NCBI RefSeq assembly: GCF_026151205.1
Contig: NC_087075.1
Location: 7,646,858-7,710,857, forward strand
Direction: 5' to 3'
From: Bolinopsis microptera
Taxonomy: Eukaryota > Ctenophora > Tentaculata > Lobata > Bolinopsidae
Length of the DNA stretch: 64,000 nucleotides
A model generated the notes under the pieces. It ran no database searches. It was not told the DNA's origin and saw only the letters and a list, made by a program, of their open reading frames with translations. This document shows positions 63,918-64,000 of the stretch, piece by piece (position 1 is the first letter of the stretch; each line of letters starts with the position of its first letter). The position numbers and the translations under genes are program-made.

Positions 63918-64000
63918 CTAGAAGTCCGGCGTTATGTATTATAATGATCCTGGACCTAAGTGGCAAGAAGCTCCATATCAAAAAAATGAAAATAGAAATC
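63918..64000. other. Intron sequence of the dehydrogenase gene
   Basis: No further exon before the window ends. Confidence 0.5.

Overview
The window is nuclear DNA from an invertebrate animal. The support is a split rhodopsin-type GPCR gene, a C2H2 zinc-finger family with HTGEKPY linkers, a BTB protein, GT-AG introns and dense class I and class II transposable elements. The DNA is AT-rich and full of minisatellites. I cannot fix the phylum from sequence alone; an early-branching or soft-bodied animal such as a cnidarian would fit.

Layout. 0-5 kb: a 5'-truncated LINE (minus), a tRNA-derived SINE and two small MITEs. 5.0-16.7 kb (+): a seven-transmembrane receptor that I assembled from seven exons with consistent phases. 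Its first visible intron opens with a 38-bp minisatellite in which every unit carries a copy of the exon end plus its splice donor. Its large fourth intron holds a complete but RT-less LTR retrotransposon in antisense. 17.8-18.6 kb (-): a secreted Cu/Zn superoxide dismutase with an inserted basic, Cys-bearing segment. 19-23 kb: gene-poor sequence with foldback elements, one holding telomere-like repeats. 23.3-24.7 kb (-): a ten-finger C2H2 gene whose 5' part and flank are duplicated at 30.6-33.0 kb. 26.3-29.0 kb (-): an unrecognised multi-exon gene. 28-30 kb: LINE and Penelope-like fragments. 34.0-37.5 kb: a TE-type ORF remnant and a 2.8-kb purine-rich satellite. 37.8-40.55 kb (-): a complete nine-exon gene (270 aa) that I reconstructed and do not recognise with confidence; its first intron-split copy of the SINE lies in intron 4.

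41-60 kb is a zinc-finger cluster, all minus strand: one truncated copy, three near-identical 346-aa genes in a 3.19-kb tandem array, a 7-finger relative, a BTB gene and a frameshifted relative. The array is invaded by hAT-like elements whose 8-bp target duplications can be proved against empty sites in the paralogous units, and the tandem junctions fall exactly on the end of a mariner-like element. 61.7-64 kb (-): the 3' seven exons of an inositol 2-dehydrogenase-like Gfo/Idh/MocA gene that continues beyond the window.

There is no operon logic; the genes are independent. The most unusual items are the multiplied splice donor in the receptor gene, the zinc-finger duplication that ends at a transposon terminus, a 1.9-kb nested element carrying about 20 TTAACCAC-type motifs, and a perfect 66-bp palindrome with POU-octamer ends in the zinc-finger flanks.
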